A stretch of 37,833 nucleotides of DNA from a bacterium UBP8_UBA817 (GCA_945888995.1 CAMDBA010000012.1:1-37833); one strand, 5' to 3'. Positions 16,882 to 27,143 are shown, counted from the first letter of the stretch. Program-made: numbers and translations. Notes: generated by a model from the letters alone, not told the origin.

Positions 16882-19800
16882 TGCAATTTTATAAATTAGT
16901 GAGCTGTTCTCCAGCTTTAGAAATTGTGCCGGATAAAACCGTGACACATTTAACATTTTTACAAGTTCAAAGGGTCTTACCTCTTTTATGGGATATTCAT
17001 ACACACAAAGTTGAAGGCTATGCCAATTTTCCGGTTATGCCGTTGCTACAATTGGCCTTTCTTAGAGGCAGTTGTTCGAACATTTCAATTAACGGTGGCG
17101 CCGCACGCTCATGTTTTCAAATGCAGCCGTTTTTTGATCTCGATTTTTATATTCCGCTAAAAGGTGTACAAGATGATCCGATAAATTGGGCACATTTTGA
17201 ACAAGTACTGATTTACTCAATGAGCGTGGACTTTGCGAGCGGGCATATTCGCGAAGATCGTTGTGAGGAAGAATATAGAAAGAGAGCCAACGTATGTTTT
17301 CGAAAACGGGTTTTATTTCAAGATCAAACCGGGCAGTTAGGGAAGCCAACAGGCTCTTTGCTTAGCTTTGGTTCGGTAGAATATAAATTCGTAGAGGAGG
17401 GGCGTGCAAGGCGGCAGTATGTATTTTCGATCGATAGCATCCATATCAATCTTGACCCATTGCTGGATCATTTTTTAGCGTATTTACGAAATCTTCCGAT
17501 AATCAATTTTGATAGAAGTGTGGCGTGTATCGGGCTATCCCTTGAGCAAGTACTCATTGACCTGGAAGGTCGTCCTACTCAAATACTCCAGATGCTTATT
17601 TTTCCCTGGATCAATTGTTTTTTAAGTACCTACCAGGATCATCCTCTTCCGTTTGAGTCATTATATGGAGATTGCGAAGAAGCGGGAGCCCACGTTGAAG
17701 AAGCCCTCCTATTTACGCCGAATCCCGAAGAAATCGACGGTATTCACTTTAAATACGTCGAAAGTAAAATAAAGGGATTTGTCGACGGGACAATACTGAT
17801 GTCACACCGGATGGCGATGCTGGGAATGGCGGAACACGAACGGATGAGCTTGCTTAATCCGATGTATTTAGAAACAAAAGTTAAGAAATATTTGGATGCA
17901 CATTTCATTGAGCCTGTTGACCGGATTTCTTTTGTTGCCCACATGATCATCAATATGTCGACCTGTCCCTATTTGAAATCGGAACAAAAAGAAGCATTCT
18001 TAAAAAGTCTGAAACCGGTTCTTGAATCCATGAAGATGCCGCTTGAGGGATGGTTGGGGGACAAAAAAACAATTATGGAAACGGTTAGAACCGCATTTAA
18101 AGCAGGTCTTCCAGAATCAGTAGTTACCCAGCTAGAGCGTTATTTTATCTCCGAAGATGCCCGGGAAATCGGTCAGATTGAACTATGGCTCAAGTTATTT
18201 AACCGTTATTCCTGTAGAACCCCTAAGAAGGCGGAATGGAAATGTCTGTCGATGATCGTTCGGGACCTGGTGTTAGCTGACCAAGTAGCGCAATCGATCA
18301 ATGGTAGTCAAATCACTGCGCCCGATTCTGTGACGTATTCAGTCGAAGACCAATTCGCCAAGATGCTGATCCGCCTCTGCGCGGTGTGTCGAAAAAAAGA
18401 GTCCGAGCTGACCCTTCTGCAAGCCTATCTGGAACGAACACCGGCTGATGTGATGAAACGACCTGACCTGATGAGATGTTTATATGAGAATTTTTATGAT
18501 GTATTGTTCCAAGAACCGTTTTGTCAAATATGGAACACGTTAATTGTTCCCCATGCAGATCCTGTAGTGCTTGAAGAATTAATGTTGTCGGAGCGGGTTT
18601 ATCAATTGCCGGCTTCTTTTCTGGTGAAACCACCTCATGCCGGAAAAAAGAAAGCTGAGTGCTCTGAGCATAGAATCGAGGTTATTCGAGACCGGTTGGC
18701 CTACATAAAAACATTTAACCCGGTTCCTCGGACGGAACCGCGAATCATTTTAGAGATCAGCCTTCTGATCAAAGAGTGGGAAACGCCACCCAAAGATAAC
18801 GAGCGAAAGTATCGTGCCGAATGTGTTGAACGATTTAAAGCGTATTTCAAAGCGGCGATGGCCTTCTGCCCTGATTTAATAGTTAAGGCCCTGACCAGCT
18901 TACCCGATAGCCCTGCAAGCCGCTGGATGAAGCGTGAAGCGGTACACCCGCTACTCGCAGATCCGATGCCCATAAACCTAGAGCGAGCACGAAACCTGTT
19001 GGAAGCGTTATATTCCATTGCGGAACTCCGTAGAAGTACAGACGTCCACACCCTTTCTCTTAAGCTCTGGCAAGCCTATGCCGAGTCTAAAACCGAACCC
19101 CAAAAATTTGCGCAATGGATTGTCTTTTTACAATCTAAATGGCCCCGTGAAGAGTGGGTCGAGCAGGTTCAACATTTACTGGCCGGTTATTTTTCAAATG
19201 CCGATTCACCTGACTCGGAGTATTTTTCTCCGCTGATTCTCAGTCTTCAATCGGAGTTGGATGCCATGATCGATAGCGGGATGACGGTCCAGATATCAGA
19301 GTTTTATGCGCATCTTTTATCTGGTGCAAAAAAAGGTGCTGAGGTCTTGCCTAAAGTCTGGCACTACCTTCCCATTAGGATGGCGTGCGCCGCATCCGAT
19401 ACCGATCGTATGGCTGTGCTCACCGATACGATTTATGCGCTATCTACAACCCAAGAATGGGTTGGGGATTTGGTGTTTTCTTCTGATGGAGGCTTTAACA
19501 AAATGCTTCATCGTTTATTCAGCGGCATTCCTGATACAGGTCAAAATGTCGAAGCCAAACTTGCTTTTCTAGATAAGGCTGCCGCAAAAAACGTGACGAT
19601 TTCCGAGCCGCTAAAAATGAAATTGTATGCCATTTTATGTATGGCTATATCTACAGATGGCATCACTGACATAAGCTGCCAAATATGGAAACGGTGCCTA
19701 CAATTAAACTCTACTCAACCTGATTTATATATGAATCTGCTAAGTGAATTAATGCCGCATATTCCTAAAGCAGTTATCCCGGAAAGCGAGATCGATTGGG

Positions 19801-22067
19801 TATCCGATGAGATTGGCGCCTATTGTCAAACCTTGCAGGAGACAGAGGTCAACCAAGCGCTGCAATTAGGCTTAATACCACATGTCAATTTAACTTGGCA
19901 GGCCGAACTATTGGCGGTTCGATGCCAGCATCAAGCCGTCGATTTTGGGACGATTTCTTCCACGCTGAACCGGGTTTTAGGCGGGGATGTATTAAATTTG
20001 AGACAAATTCTTGCCTGTCTTTTAATAATAAAAAAAGCCGAATCTGAGCCTTTGTTTACCCAATTAAATGACTTTTTGTCGGCGAATCATTGCGAACGTC
20101 TCAATACCCTGTTGGAGGCGATATTGAAGGCACCGGAATTAATTGATTTTACGCTTTTTAAATGGGCATATGATTTGCTCGGCTCCTCTGAAAAAGGGGT
20201 GCTCCGGTTACGATGGTATGCTCTGGGTGCTCGCGTTGCCGGAGCAGCCAAAATAGGAGAGGTCACGACCGTTGCATCCACAATGTACGAAAATATTATC
20301 CAAGCCAGAATCGCCACGCCTGATCCGTATTTTTGCGAGTATGCGAGGGCGGTGTTTGCATTTTCGTATCTCGCAGTAATCGGTGAAATGGCCAAGACCG
20401 ATTCTAAAATGACGGATCCTTACGGAGAAATGACCCTTCTGAACCATGATTCATTGTGTGTTTATGATTTGAAAGATTTAGAGAAGATGGTCGGGGAATG
20501 TGTTGAGATGGTAGAAAGGGATGGATTGGATCCTGGAATTGCGGGAACGATTTTTAATCGCTGCGGCGGACTCTGTTTTCAAAGAATTTCAGAAATTCCT
20601 GAAGGTAATAAAATTGCAGAAATGCTGATCAGAAAAACAAAGTCGTTTTTTGATGATGACGCACGCTTCAACCTTTTACAGCATATTTCGCTAACGTATC
20701 CGGTTATCGCACTTGGTTCGATGGTGTCGGTCATACCGGCAACTGTAGATACCCCACCGATAATCGAAGATGCGTTACCTGAAGATCCTCACGCCCAAAT
20801 TAACCGGATAGCCCGTCTTCAAGCTGCACTCAATGTGATATTGAGAACAGGGCTTGTGGGTGAAAAAGAATCAATCCGCTTTCTTGAAGGAATAGTCTTT
20901 GTATTAAGTCCCATTTTCAAAGGCCTTAACCAGTTACCGGATACTCCATCATATGCAGATGTTAAAGTGCGTTTATTAAATACCCTGGTCGAATTTTATA
21001 GTCGCCTGAGACCCTTATTCCATAAACTCTTGGAAAATTTTGATGCCGGATTTACCGTGATTCTACCTATAACCTCAACCGGACATCGGCCTTTTGTGGA
21101 GCTAGCGATAGAGCTGACTAAGAAATTATTGGCGCTACACTATGTCAAAGCGGCTGCAAGAAATACTGCTGAATCGGAAGCGAAACGTGTTAGTTGTCAT
21201 CAATTAGCGCAGGTTGTGCTTAGCGGCATATTGACATGTGAGGATCCGACGATAATTCCTGAAGTATCGGTTTTTTCAATACATTTGAAAATGAATTACG
21301 GATTTTCTGTAGCTAGTTTTCCGCATGCCTTTGAAAAAAAAATGTACCTATCAACTATTTTGTTACATGAAGCTCATAGGCGATTTGGTTCAAAACAGAG
21401 GACAGAGAAACTCTATGGAATCGCGATGTGCCTGGATGTACAGGCACTATTAGAAGAGGGTATTCGGTCCGGCGTACTATGTAGGCTGGAGACCAGTCGG
21501 CGAGATGAGTTAAAAGACCTCGTTTATAGGCAATATACTGCCATTTGGAGGTCTGTTTTTATCGCACGGGCAAGTTTAGACGATTTTTCTAAGATGTTTA
21601 CTAAAGTGCCCGGCACTCTTTTGGTGCCGGTCGAATATTGGAACAAAAATTTTACGGCACTTTTTGATGAAGCGCAGCTGCCGGATTTATTTTCCAAGAT
21701 ATTCGAGGCATGGGTAAACTACCCGCTTGTAGACGATGAAATTGATTTGGTCATGGCGACTATCGGGAGGCATCATTATATATATGTTGAGCATGCACCT
21801 GAGAAGTGGTTTGCACAAATCGGCCTTGTTTTTCATCGAATTATAACCGATAAATTGCTTAGTCAAAAAATAAAAATAAAATTCATAGAAAGTACTTTAG
21901 AGATGATCATGGCGTATGAACAAGCAATAGAAGATAAATCAGCGTCTTTTATCCCGGCATATCATAGGCTCCTCAAATCAGCTTTGTTAGACTTTGCTTC
22001 AAAGTTAAACGCCGCTGGTATAAAAAATCTTTCAGGAAAGTATGCTGCGATTGCCGAGAAGTACTGA
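16881..22067 (+). CDS. giant protein with poly(A)-polymerase-like nucleotidyltransferase motif
   Basis: About 1728 residues. Near the N-terminus, INGGAARSCF (GGAAR at 72-76) is followed by FFDLDFYIP (D86, D88). The spacing from the Arg to the two Asp residues (10 and 12) is the same as in the GGxxRD...DxD signature of bacterial poly(A) polymerases and tRNA nucleotidyltransferases. A third acidic residue could be D185 in YVFSIDSIHINL, at the end of a strand. The Asp that normally follows the Arg is Ser here. From about residue 200 on, the protein is one long helical, HEAT/TPR-like region that I cannot assign. I chose the ATG at 16881 over the one at 16863 because a seven-G purine run lies just before it and it overlaps the upstream stop. 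The substrate is unknown. Confidence 0.72.
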   Translation: MQFYKLVSCSPALEIVPDKTVTHLTFLQVQRVLPLLWDIHTHKVEGYANFPVMPLLQLAFLRGSCSNISINGGAARSCFQMQPFFDLDFYIPLKGVQDDPINWAHFEQVLIYSMSVDFASGHIREDRCEEEYRKRANVCFRKRVLFQDQTGQLGKPTGSLLSFGSVEYKFVEEGRARRQYVFSIDSIHINLDPLLDHFLAYLRNLPIINFDRSVACIGLSLEQVLIDLEGRPTQILQMLIFPWINCFLSTYQDHPLPFESLYGDCEEAGAHVEEALLFTPNPEEIDGIHFKYVESKIKGFVDGTILMSHRMAMLGMAEHERMSLLNPMYLETKVKKYLDAHFIEPVDRISFVAHMIINMSTCPYLKSEQKEAFLKSLKPVLESMKMPLEGWLGDKKTIMETVRTAFKAGLPESVVTQLERYFISEDAREIGQIELWLKLFNRYSCRTPKKAEWKCLSMIVRDLVLADQVAQSINGSQITAPDSVTYSVEDQFAKMLIRLCAVCRKKESELTLLQAYLERTPADVMKRPDLMRCLYENFYDVLFQEPFCQIWNTLIVPHADPVVLEELMLSERVYQLPASFLVKPPHAGKKKAECSEHRIEVIRDRLAYIKTFNPVPRTEPRIILEISLLIKEWETPPKDNERKYRAECVERFKAYFKAAMAFCPDLIVKALTSLPDSPASRWMKREAVHPLLADPMPINLERARNLLEALYSIAELRRSTDVHTLSLKLWQAYAESKTEPQKFAQWIVFLQSKWPREEWVEQVQHLLAGYFSNADSPDSEYFSPLILSLQSELDAMIDSGMTVQISEFYAHLLSGAKKGAEVLPKVWHYLPIRMACAASDTDRMAVLTDTIYALSTTQEWVGDLVFSSDGGFNKMLHRLFSGIPDTGQNVEAKLAFLDKAAAKNVTISEPLKMKLYAILCMAISTDGITDISCQIWKRCLQLNSTQPDLYMNLLSELMPHIPKAVIPESEIDWVSDEIGAYCQTLQETEVNQALQLGLIPHVNLTWQAELLAVRCQHQAVDFGTISSTLNRVLGGDVLNLRQILACLLIIKKAESEPLFTQLNDFLSANHCERLNTLLEAILKAPELIDFTLFKWAYDLLGSSEKGVLRLRWYALGARVAGAAKIGEVTTVASTMYENIIQARIATPDPYFCEYARAVFAFSYLAVIGEMAKTDSKMTDPYGEMTLLNHDSLCVYDLKDLEKMVGECVEMVERDGLDPGIAGTIFNRCGGLCFQRISEIPEGNKIAEMLIRKTKSFFDDDARFNLLQHISLTYPVIALGSMVSVIPATVDTPPIIEDALPEDPHAQINRIARLQAALNVILRTGLVGEKESIRFLEGIVFVLSPIFKGLNQLPDTPSYADVKVRLLNTLVEFYSRLRPLFHKLLENFDAGFTVILPITSTGHRPFVELAIELTKKLLALHYVKAAARNTAESEAKRVSCHQLAQVVLSGILTCEDPTIIPEVSVFSIHLKMNYGFSVASFPHAFEKKMYLSTILLHEAHRRFGSKQRTEKLYGIAMCLDVQALLEEGIRSGVLCRLETSRRDELKDLVYRQYTAIWRSVFIARASLDDFSKMFTKVPGTLLVPVEYWNKNFTALFDEAQLPDLFSKIFEAWVNYPLVDDEIDLVMATIGRHHYIYVEHAPEKWFAQIGLVFHRIITDKLLSQKIKIKFIESTLEMIMAYEQAIEDKSASFIPAYHRLLKSALLDFASKLNAAGIKNLSGKYAAIAEKY

Positions 22068-22132
22068 CATTCTTTCGGTACCTTGTTACACTAAATCTTT
22101 CATCTAATGCAGGGTTAAAGGATACAGCAGCT

Positions 22133-23176
22133 ATGACGAAATGGGAGCAATGGGGGATCTGGGACGGGCATCTCCATTTACCTGATATACAAAAAGGGCA
22201 AACACTCGATCTCTCAGCGGTGTTTTGCGTGGAAAGCCGACTTTGTATTTCGGTGGAAGAGGACTTCGCCACCCTATGGCTTAATGGGCCTGCTGACGAG
22301 TCCGAAGCGGCACTCCTGTCTGCCGTTAAACTCCTGGGCAAAACTTTTTCCAAATTTATTATCAAAGGCCAAGGCAATGTCGGTGTTTTTCAAAAAACAA
22401 GTCAATCCGATCTTGTCACCGAAGTTGATCTTGGTATCGAAATGCTCTTGCGAATTTGGATCAGACGGTTTTATCCCGACCATAAGATTATCGGAGAAGA
22501 AGGCTTTAAAGACGAGATAGCTGTCGGCGATACAGTCTGGTATCTTGATCCTGTCGACGGCACGAATAATTATGCCAGTAACGGTAAAAACGTCGCCATT
22601 CACATCGGATGCGTCCGCGCCGGAAAACCCTACGTGTCGTTTGTCGGTTTACCGTTTTACGAGACCTATTATTACGGCAGTCTCAATAATCCGACTGTTA
22701 AAGACACCACCGAAGGTGTTTTTTTGATGGGTAATCCTGTGCTTCCGGCTGACCCTGTGATCGGAACCGAATATTTTAGTACCAATAAACGAGACCTAAA
22801 AATTATTAACGGTCTTCTAGGCCGCTTTAATAACTCTAGACTCTGCCGCACAAAATCAATCGGTGTGAATCTGGTCGAATTTCTGGAAGGCCGTACCAAT
22901 GCTTTTTATAAACGAAATGTGAAACTATGGGATATTATTGCGCCGATGGGCATTATCAGCCTGGCATTCGGTGATCAGATAGACGCGGTGATGTATGTAA
23001 ATACCGAATCTACCGGGACCTATCGGCAATATTCGCCTTTTTCAGATGACAAGGACTGGGTAACGTGGATAAATAATTGTCACCGTGATCACTGCCGCAT
23101 CGGATTTTTTATTCTATATCCAACATCTCAACCCCAATTAAGTAAAGCCATTTTAGAGGAGTCCGAATTATTATGA
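22133..23176 (+). CDS. inositol monophosphatase-family phosphatase
   Basis: A 347-residue Mg2+-dependent phosphatase of the IMPase/FBPase/CysQ fold. The metal-binding residues are all present: SDLVTEVD (D93-D99), IIGEEG (E122, E123), YLDPVDGTNNY (D139, D142) and KLWDII (D267). About 70 residues precede the canonical domain, beginning MTKWEQWGIWDGHLHLP, which is unusual and unassigned. The substrate could be inositol phosphate, PAP, fructose bisphosphate or another sugar phosphate; the sequence does not decide. The stop overlaps the metH start in an ATGA arrangement, so the two are translationally coupled. Confidence 0.88.
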   Translation: MTKWEQWGIWDGHLHLPDIQKGQTLDLSAVFCVESRLCISVEEDFATLWLNGPADESEAALLSAVKLLGKTFSKFIIKGQGNVGVFQKTSQSDLVTEVDLGIEMLLRIWIRRFYPDHKIIGEEGFKDEIAVGDTVWYLDPVDGTNNYASNGKNVAIHIGCVRAGKPYVSFVGLPFYETYYYGSLNNPTVKDTTEGVFLMGNPVLPADPVIGTEYFSTNKRDLKIINGLLGRFNNSRLCRTKSIGVNLVEFLEGRTNAFYKRNVKLWDIIAPMGIISLAFGDQIDAVMYVNTESTGTYRQYSPFSDDKDWVTWINNCHRDHCRIGFFILYPTSQPQLSKAILEESELL

Positions 23177-26100
23177 GAAATCTCCCGTTTAAACCATCCA
23201 CTTTGATGGATCAGTCTAAAGAACGAATTCTTGTTTTAGACGGCGCAATGGGAACATGCATTCAAGCCTATGACTTATCCGGCGCTGATTTCGGTGGGGA
23301 AGCCTTGAATGGGTGTAATGAATATTTAGTGGTCACCCGGCCGGATGTGATTCAGGCGATTCACGAAGCGTATTTGGAAGCCGGGGCCGATATTGTCGAG
23401 ACCAATACCTTTGGGGGCACCTCCGTCGTTTTGGCTGAGTACGACATTCAGGATAAAGTCGTGGCGCTCAATTCAGCGGCGGTAAAACTGGCCCGTCAGG
23501 CCTGCGATAAATACTCCACTCCCGACCGGCCCCGTTATGTTGCAGGTTCAATCGGCCCGACGACAAAGGCGCTGTCGGTAACAGGCGGGATTACATTCGA
23601 TAAATTAGTCACGTCTTTTGAGGATCAAGCCTATGTCTTAACGGATGCTGGATCGGATTATTTATTACTCGAAACGGCATTAGATACCTTAAATTTAAAA
23701 GCCGCCTATGTCGGAATTTGTCAGGCATTCGATCGTTTGGGATACCGGATCCCAGTAGCGGTGTCCGTTACCATCGAAACAATGGGTACGATGCTTGCCG
23801 GGCAAGGTGTAGAGGCCATGTATGCAGCGGTTGAGCACATGGAGCCGCTCTATATCGGCCTTAACTGCGCCACAGGTCCTGAATTTATGAAAGACCATAT
23901 TCGCACGTTATCGGCGATTTCGCGGTTCCCGGTTTCGGTGGTACCAAATGCAGGGATTCCAGATGCAGAAGGTGTTTACCCAGAGTCGGCTAAAGCCCTT
24001 TCGGCCACGCTTGAAGGATTTGTTGACGAAGGATGGGTGAATTTTATTGGCGGATGCTGCGGAACCACGCCGGAACATATCCGAATGTTGGCTGATATGG
24101 TTGCGCCTAAATCACCCCGGATTCCAGTCGTCATTCCTCAAACGAGATTGTCCGGAATTGAACCGTTGGTACTCGAAGAAGATAGCCGCCCGTATATTGT
24201 CGGGGAACGAACCAATGTCATCGGATCACGGGCATTTAAAGTCATGGTGGCCGATGAAAAATATGAAGAAGCCGCTGAGATTGCCCGTAAGCAGGTCAGA
24301 GCCGGTGCGCACATTATTGATGTCTGTTTATCCAATCCCGACCGCGATGAAGTCACCGACATGCGTGAATTTCTCAAGATCGTCACTAAGTACGTTAAAG
24401 TACCGTTTATGATCGATTCGCAGATGCCTGCCGTGGTCGAAGAAGCGTTTAAATGGACGCAGGGAAAATGTATTTTGAACTCGGTTAATCTCGAAGATGG
24501 TGAAAAATCATTTGAAGAGCTCTTGCCGATCGTAAAACAATATGGGGCCTCAATCGTGGTCGGCTGTATCAGTGGAGAAATGGCTGTGACCGCGGCCGAA
24601 AAGCTAAAAGTAGCCGAAGAATCGTATCACTTACTCACCACTAAGTATGGCATTCGTGAAGAAAATATTGCGTTTGATCCCCTGGTATTTCCATGCGGGA
24701 CCGGAGATAAAAAATACTTCGGGTCAGGATTTGAGACGATCGAAGGGGTTCGGCTGATTAAAGAACGTTTTCCGTTATGTAAAACGGTTCTGGGAATTTC
24801 GAATATTTCGTTCGGTTTACCCGGTGCGGGCCGTGAGGTTTTAAACTCGGTCTTTTTGTATCACTGCACCAAAGCCGGGTTGGACATGGCCATTGTGAAT
24901 TCTGAAAAATTAGTACGCTATTCCCAGATCACGGATGAAGAAAAACAGCTTTGTGATGATTTATTATGGTACCGCACCGAAAATGGGAATGATCCGATTG
25001 CTAATTTTGCGACTTATTTCAGAGAGAAGAAAGTCGTGGAAACTCAGGAAGAAATCGCCCATTTACCGGTCGAGAAACGCCTCGAAATTAACATCGTTCA
25101 AGGCACAAAAGAAGGCCTTATCGCGAATCTGGAAGAAGCTCTGACCCAATGGGATCCGCTGGGCGTTATCAATATTCCGCTTATGGCAGGAATGGACATT
25201 GTCGGAGATCTGTTCGGTAAAAACGAACTCATCGTCGCCGAAGTCTTGCAATCCGCTGAAGTAATGAAAACTGCGGTAACATATTTAGAACAATTTATGG
25301 AAAAAAATGAAGCCAATGTCAGGGGTATTATGCTGCTTGCGACTGTAAAAGGCGATGTTCATGATATCGGTAAAAACCTGGTTCAGATTATTTTAGGCAA
25401 TAACGGTTACCGGATTATTGATCTGGGTATCAAATGTCCGCCTGAAAAATTAATCGAAGGCTACCACGAACATAAACCGACCTTAATCGGCCTGAGTGGA
25501 CTTCTGGTTAAATCAGCGCAACAAATGGTCACAACGGCGTCAGATTTAAAAGCCGCGGGAATCGAGATCCCGATTTTAGTCGGGGGAGCTGCGTTAACGG
25601 AAATGTTCACCGTCTCTAAAATCGCGCCTCAATACGGTGGGTCTGTGATTTATTGTAAAGATGCGATGACCGGGTTGTCTGTATCGAATCAATTGTCCGA
25701 TCCGGCGACGCGGGAAGGGTTTTTGACCAACTTATCGGAAAAAGCAGCGGCGACTCTGGAACAAAAACCCGTTCCGACATCGACCGCTAAACGTGAATAT
25801 AAAGAAAAACTGGTCTTCGATCATTCTCAGGTCCTGACGCCGCCCCATTATTCGGATGTGATTGTGACCAAAGATTTACGAGAAGTTTGGGAGTATGTGA
25901 ATCCTCAGATGCTCTATGGAAATCATTTGGGATTAAAAGGCAATGTCCGGCGGATGATTGAACAAGGGGACGAGAAAACCCTGAAGCTAAAAACCAGAAT
26001 GGATGCGCTCAAAGACCGGATTATTAATGAAAATCTCCTACAGGCGACCGGCTTGTATAAATTCTTCAAAGCCCGCGCCGATAAAAATGATATCGTGATT

Positions 26101-26619
26101 TACGACGACAAAACCGAGCAGGAAATCGAGCGTTTTGCATTTCCTCGTCAGACGGATGGGTTAGGGCTGTGTCTGTCCGATTTCGTACCGTCCGACCGTT
26201 TTGATTCTGTGTGTATGTTTGTAGTCACGTGTGGATCCGGTGTGGCTGAATTGGCCAAAGACTTGATGGATAAAGGAGAGTTTTTTGACTCTCATGCCAT
26301 TTCGGCCTTGGCCCTGGAATCTGCCGAAGGGTGTGCCGAGCTTTTACACAAAGATATTCGGGCGGCCTGGGGTATTCCCGATGATCCGGCTTTGGATATC
26401 GACGCGTTATTCAAGACCAAATATACGGGTATCCGGGTGTCATTCGGTTATCCTGCGTGTCCTGATTTGGAAGACCAGGAAAAAATGTGGACCTTGCTCA
26501 GACCAGACGAGAAAATCGGTGTGACGCTGTCAGAAGAATGCATGATGCACCCCGAGGCATCCGTCTCGGCGCTGGTCTTCCATCATCCACAAGCACGGTA
26601 TTTTTCGGTAAATTCATAA
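23173..26619 (+). CDS. metH: cobalamin-dependent methionine synthase
   Basis: Transfers the methyl group of 5-methyl-THF via cobalamin to homocysteine, giving methionine and THF. The 1148 residues carry all modules. The homocysteine domain (about 1-320) has the zinc cysteines in GLNCATGPE (C232) and GGCCGTTP (C295, C296). The pterin domain starts around 335 (YIVGERTNVIGSRAF). The cap is followed by the B12 domain with GDVHDIGKNLV, where H730 is the lower axial ligand. The C-terminal activation domain includes RVSFGYPACPD (about 1088-1098), which binds SAM for reactivation. Its start overlaps the upstream IMPase stop. It depends on 5-methyl-THF, for which the MetF-like protein at 11586 is the likely source. 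Confidence 0.98.
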   Translation: MRNLPFKPSTLMDQSKERILVLDGAMGTCIQAYDLSGADFGGEALNGCNEYLVVTRPDVIQAIHEAYLEAGADIVETNTFGGTSVVLAEYDIQDKVVALNSAAVKLARQACDKYSTPDRPRYVAGSIGPTTKALSVTGGITFDKLVTSFEDQAYVLTDAGSDYLLLETALDTLNLKAAYVGICQAFDRLGYRIPVAVSVTIETMGTMLAGQGVEAMYAAVEHMEPLYIGLNCATGPEFMKDHIRTLSAISRFPVSVVPNAGIPDAEGVYPESAKALSATLEGFVDEGWVNFIGGCCGTTPEHIRMLADMVAPKSPRIPVVIPQTRLSGIEPLVLEEDSRPYIVGERTNVIGSRAFKVMVADEKYEEAAEIARKQVRAGAHIIDVCLSNPDRDEVTDMREFLKIVTKYVKVPFMIDSQMPAVVEEAFKWTQGKCILNSVNLEDGEKSFEELLPIVKQYGASIVVGCISGEMAVTAAEKLKVAEESYHLLTTKYGIREENIAFDPLVFPCGTGDKKYFGSGFETIEGVRLIKERFPLCKTVLGISNISFGLPGAGREVLNSVFLYHCTKAGLDMAIVNSEKLVRYSQITDEEKQLCDDLLWYRTENGNDPIANFATYFREKKVVETQEEIAHLPVEKRLEINIVQGTKEGLIANLEEALTQWDPLGVINIPLMAGMDIVGDLFGKNELIVAEVLQSAEVMKTAVTYLEQFMEKNEANVRGIMLLATVKGDVHDIGKNLVQIILGNNGYRIIDLGIKCPPEKLIEGYHEHKPTLIGLSGLLVKSAQQMVTTASDLKAAGIEIPILVGGAALTEMFTVSKIAPQYGGSVIYCKDAMTGLSVSNQLSDPATREGFLTNLSEKAAATLEQKPVPTSTAKREYKEKLVFDHSQVLTPPHYSDVIVTKDLREVWEYVNPQMLYGNHLGLKGNVRRMIEQGDEKTLKLKTRMDALKDRIINENLLQATGLYKFFKARADKNDIVIYDDKTEQEIERFAFPRQTDGLGLCLSDFVPSDRFDSVCMFVVTCGSGVAELAKDLMDKGEFFDSHAISALALESAEGCAELLHKDIRAAWGIPDDPALDIDALFKTKYTGIRVSFGYPACPDLEDQEKMWTLLRPDEKIGVTLSEECMMHPEASVSALVFHHPQARYFSVNS

Positions 26620-26725
26620 AACCTGATTGCCGAATTTTAGGTGTATTGCCTTGAATTTCCGAATTATATCCGGCTAAAATCACCCTGTTCCCGGACGTCA
26701 ATAAGGGCATTTTCCGACTAAAAGG

Positions 26726-26752
26726 TTGACTTTCTAAGCTCATTTTTATACT
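26726..26752 (+). promoter_or_regulatory. probable promoter of the ferredoxin gene
   Basis: TTGACT (26726-26731) and TATACT (26747-26752) are both close to consensus, but the spacer is only 15 bases. It lies about 80 bases before the ferredoxin ATG. A 10-base palindrome, AGGGGCCCCT (26786-26795), sits in the leader. Confidence 0.45.
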
Positions 26753-26833
26753 CTATAAGCCTTATGTCCTGCACCCAGAAAGTGTAGGGGCCCCTCATTT
26801 CAAAAACGACCAATCATCAAAAGGAGACTTATT

Positions 26834-27088
26834 ATGGCTAATCTTATCATCAATGATATTGAAGTAGATATTACCAATGGCGAGAAGATCGTTGACGCGA
26901 TCGAAGAAAACGGTGTTCCAATCGGATGCAGCAACGGTGTCTGCGGAACCTGCGAAATCGAAATCTTAGAAGGAATGGAAAACCTTTCCGAACTAAACGA
27001 CGAAGAGCGCGACCTCGGAATGGAAGGCAACAAACGCCTCGGATGCCAATGTGTCATTAACGACGGAACGGTTAAAATGACGTTCTAA
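26834..27088 (+). CDS. [2Fe-2S] ferredoxin
   Basis: An 84-residue plant-type ferredoxin, a soluble one-electron carrier. Cluster ligands are C32, C37 and C40 in GCSNGVCGTC, plus C71 in LGCQC; C73 is an extra cysteine nearby. The fold ends with the usual short beta strand (GTVKMTF). A strong AAGGAGA ribosome-binding site and codon choice rich in GAA, AAC and GGA suggest high expression. It is transcribed alone, between its own promoter and terminator, so no partner enzyme can be read from the neighbourhood. Candidates include reductive activation of MetH or other folate and iron-sulfur enzymes, but that is speculation. Confidence 0.95.
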   Translation: MANLIINDIEVDITNGEKIVDAIEENGVPIGCSNGVCGTCEIEILEGMENLSELNDEERDLGMEGNKRLGCQCVINDGTVKMTF

Positions 27089-27111
27089 TCGGTTATATAT
27101 TATTTGAACCC

Positions 27112-27143
27112 AAAAACCCTCGGTGAAAGCCGGGGTTTTTTTT
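27112..27143 (+). terminator. intrinsic terminator after ferredoxin
   Basis: AAAAACCC(T)CGG pairs with CCGGGGTTTTT across a TGAAAG loop and is followed by a continuous T run (27136-27143). It is a textbook rho-independent terminator, 24 bases after the ferredoxin stop. Confidence 0.88.
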
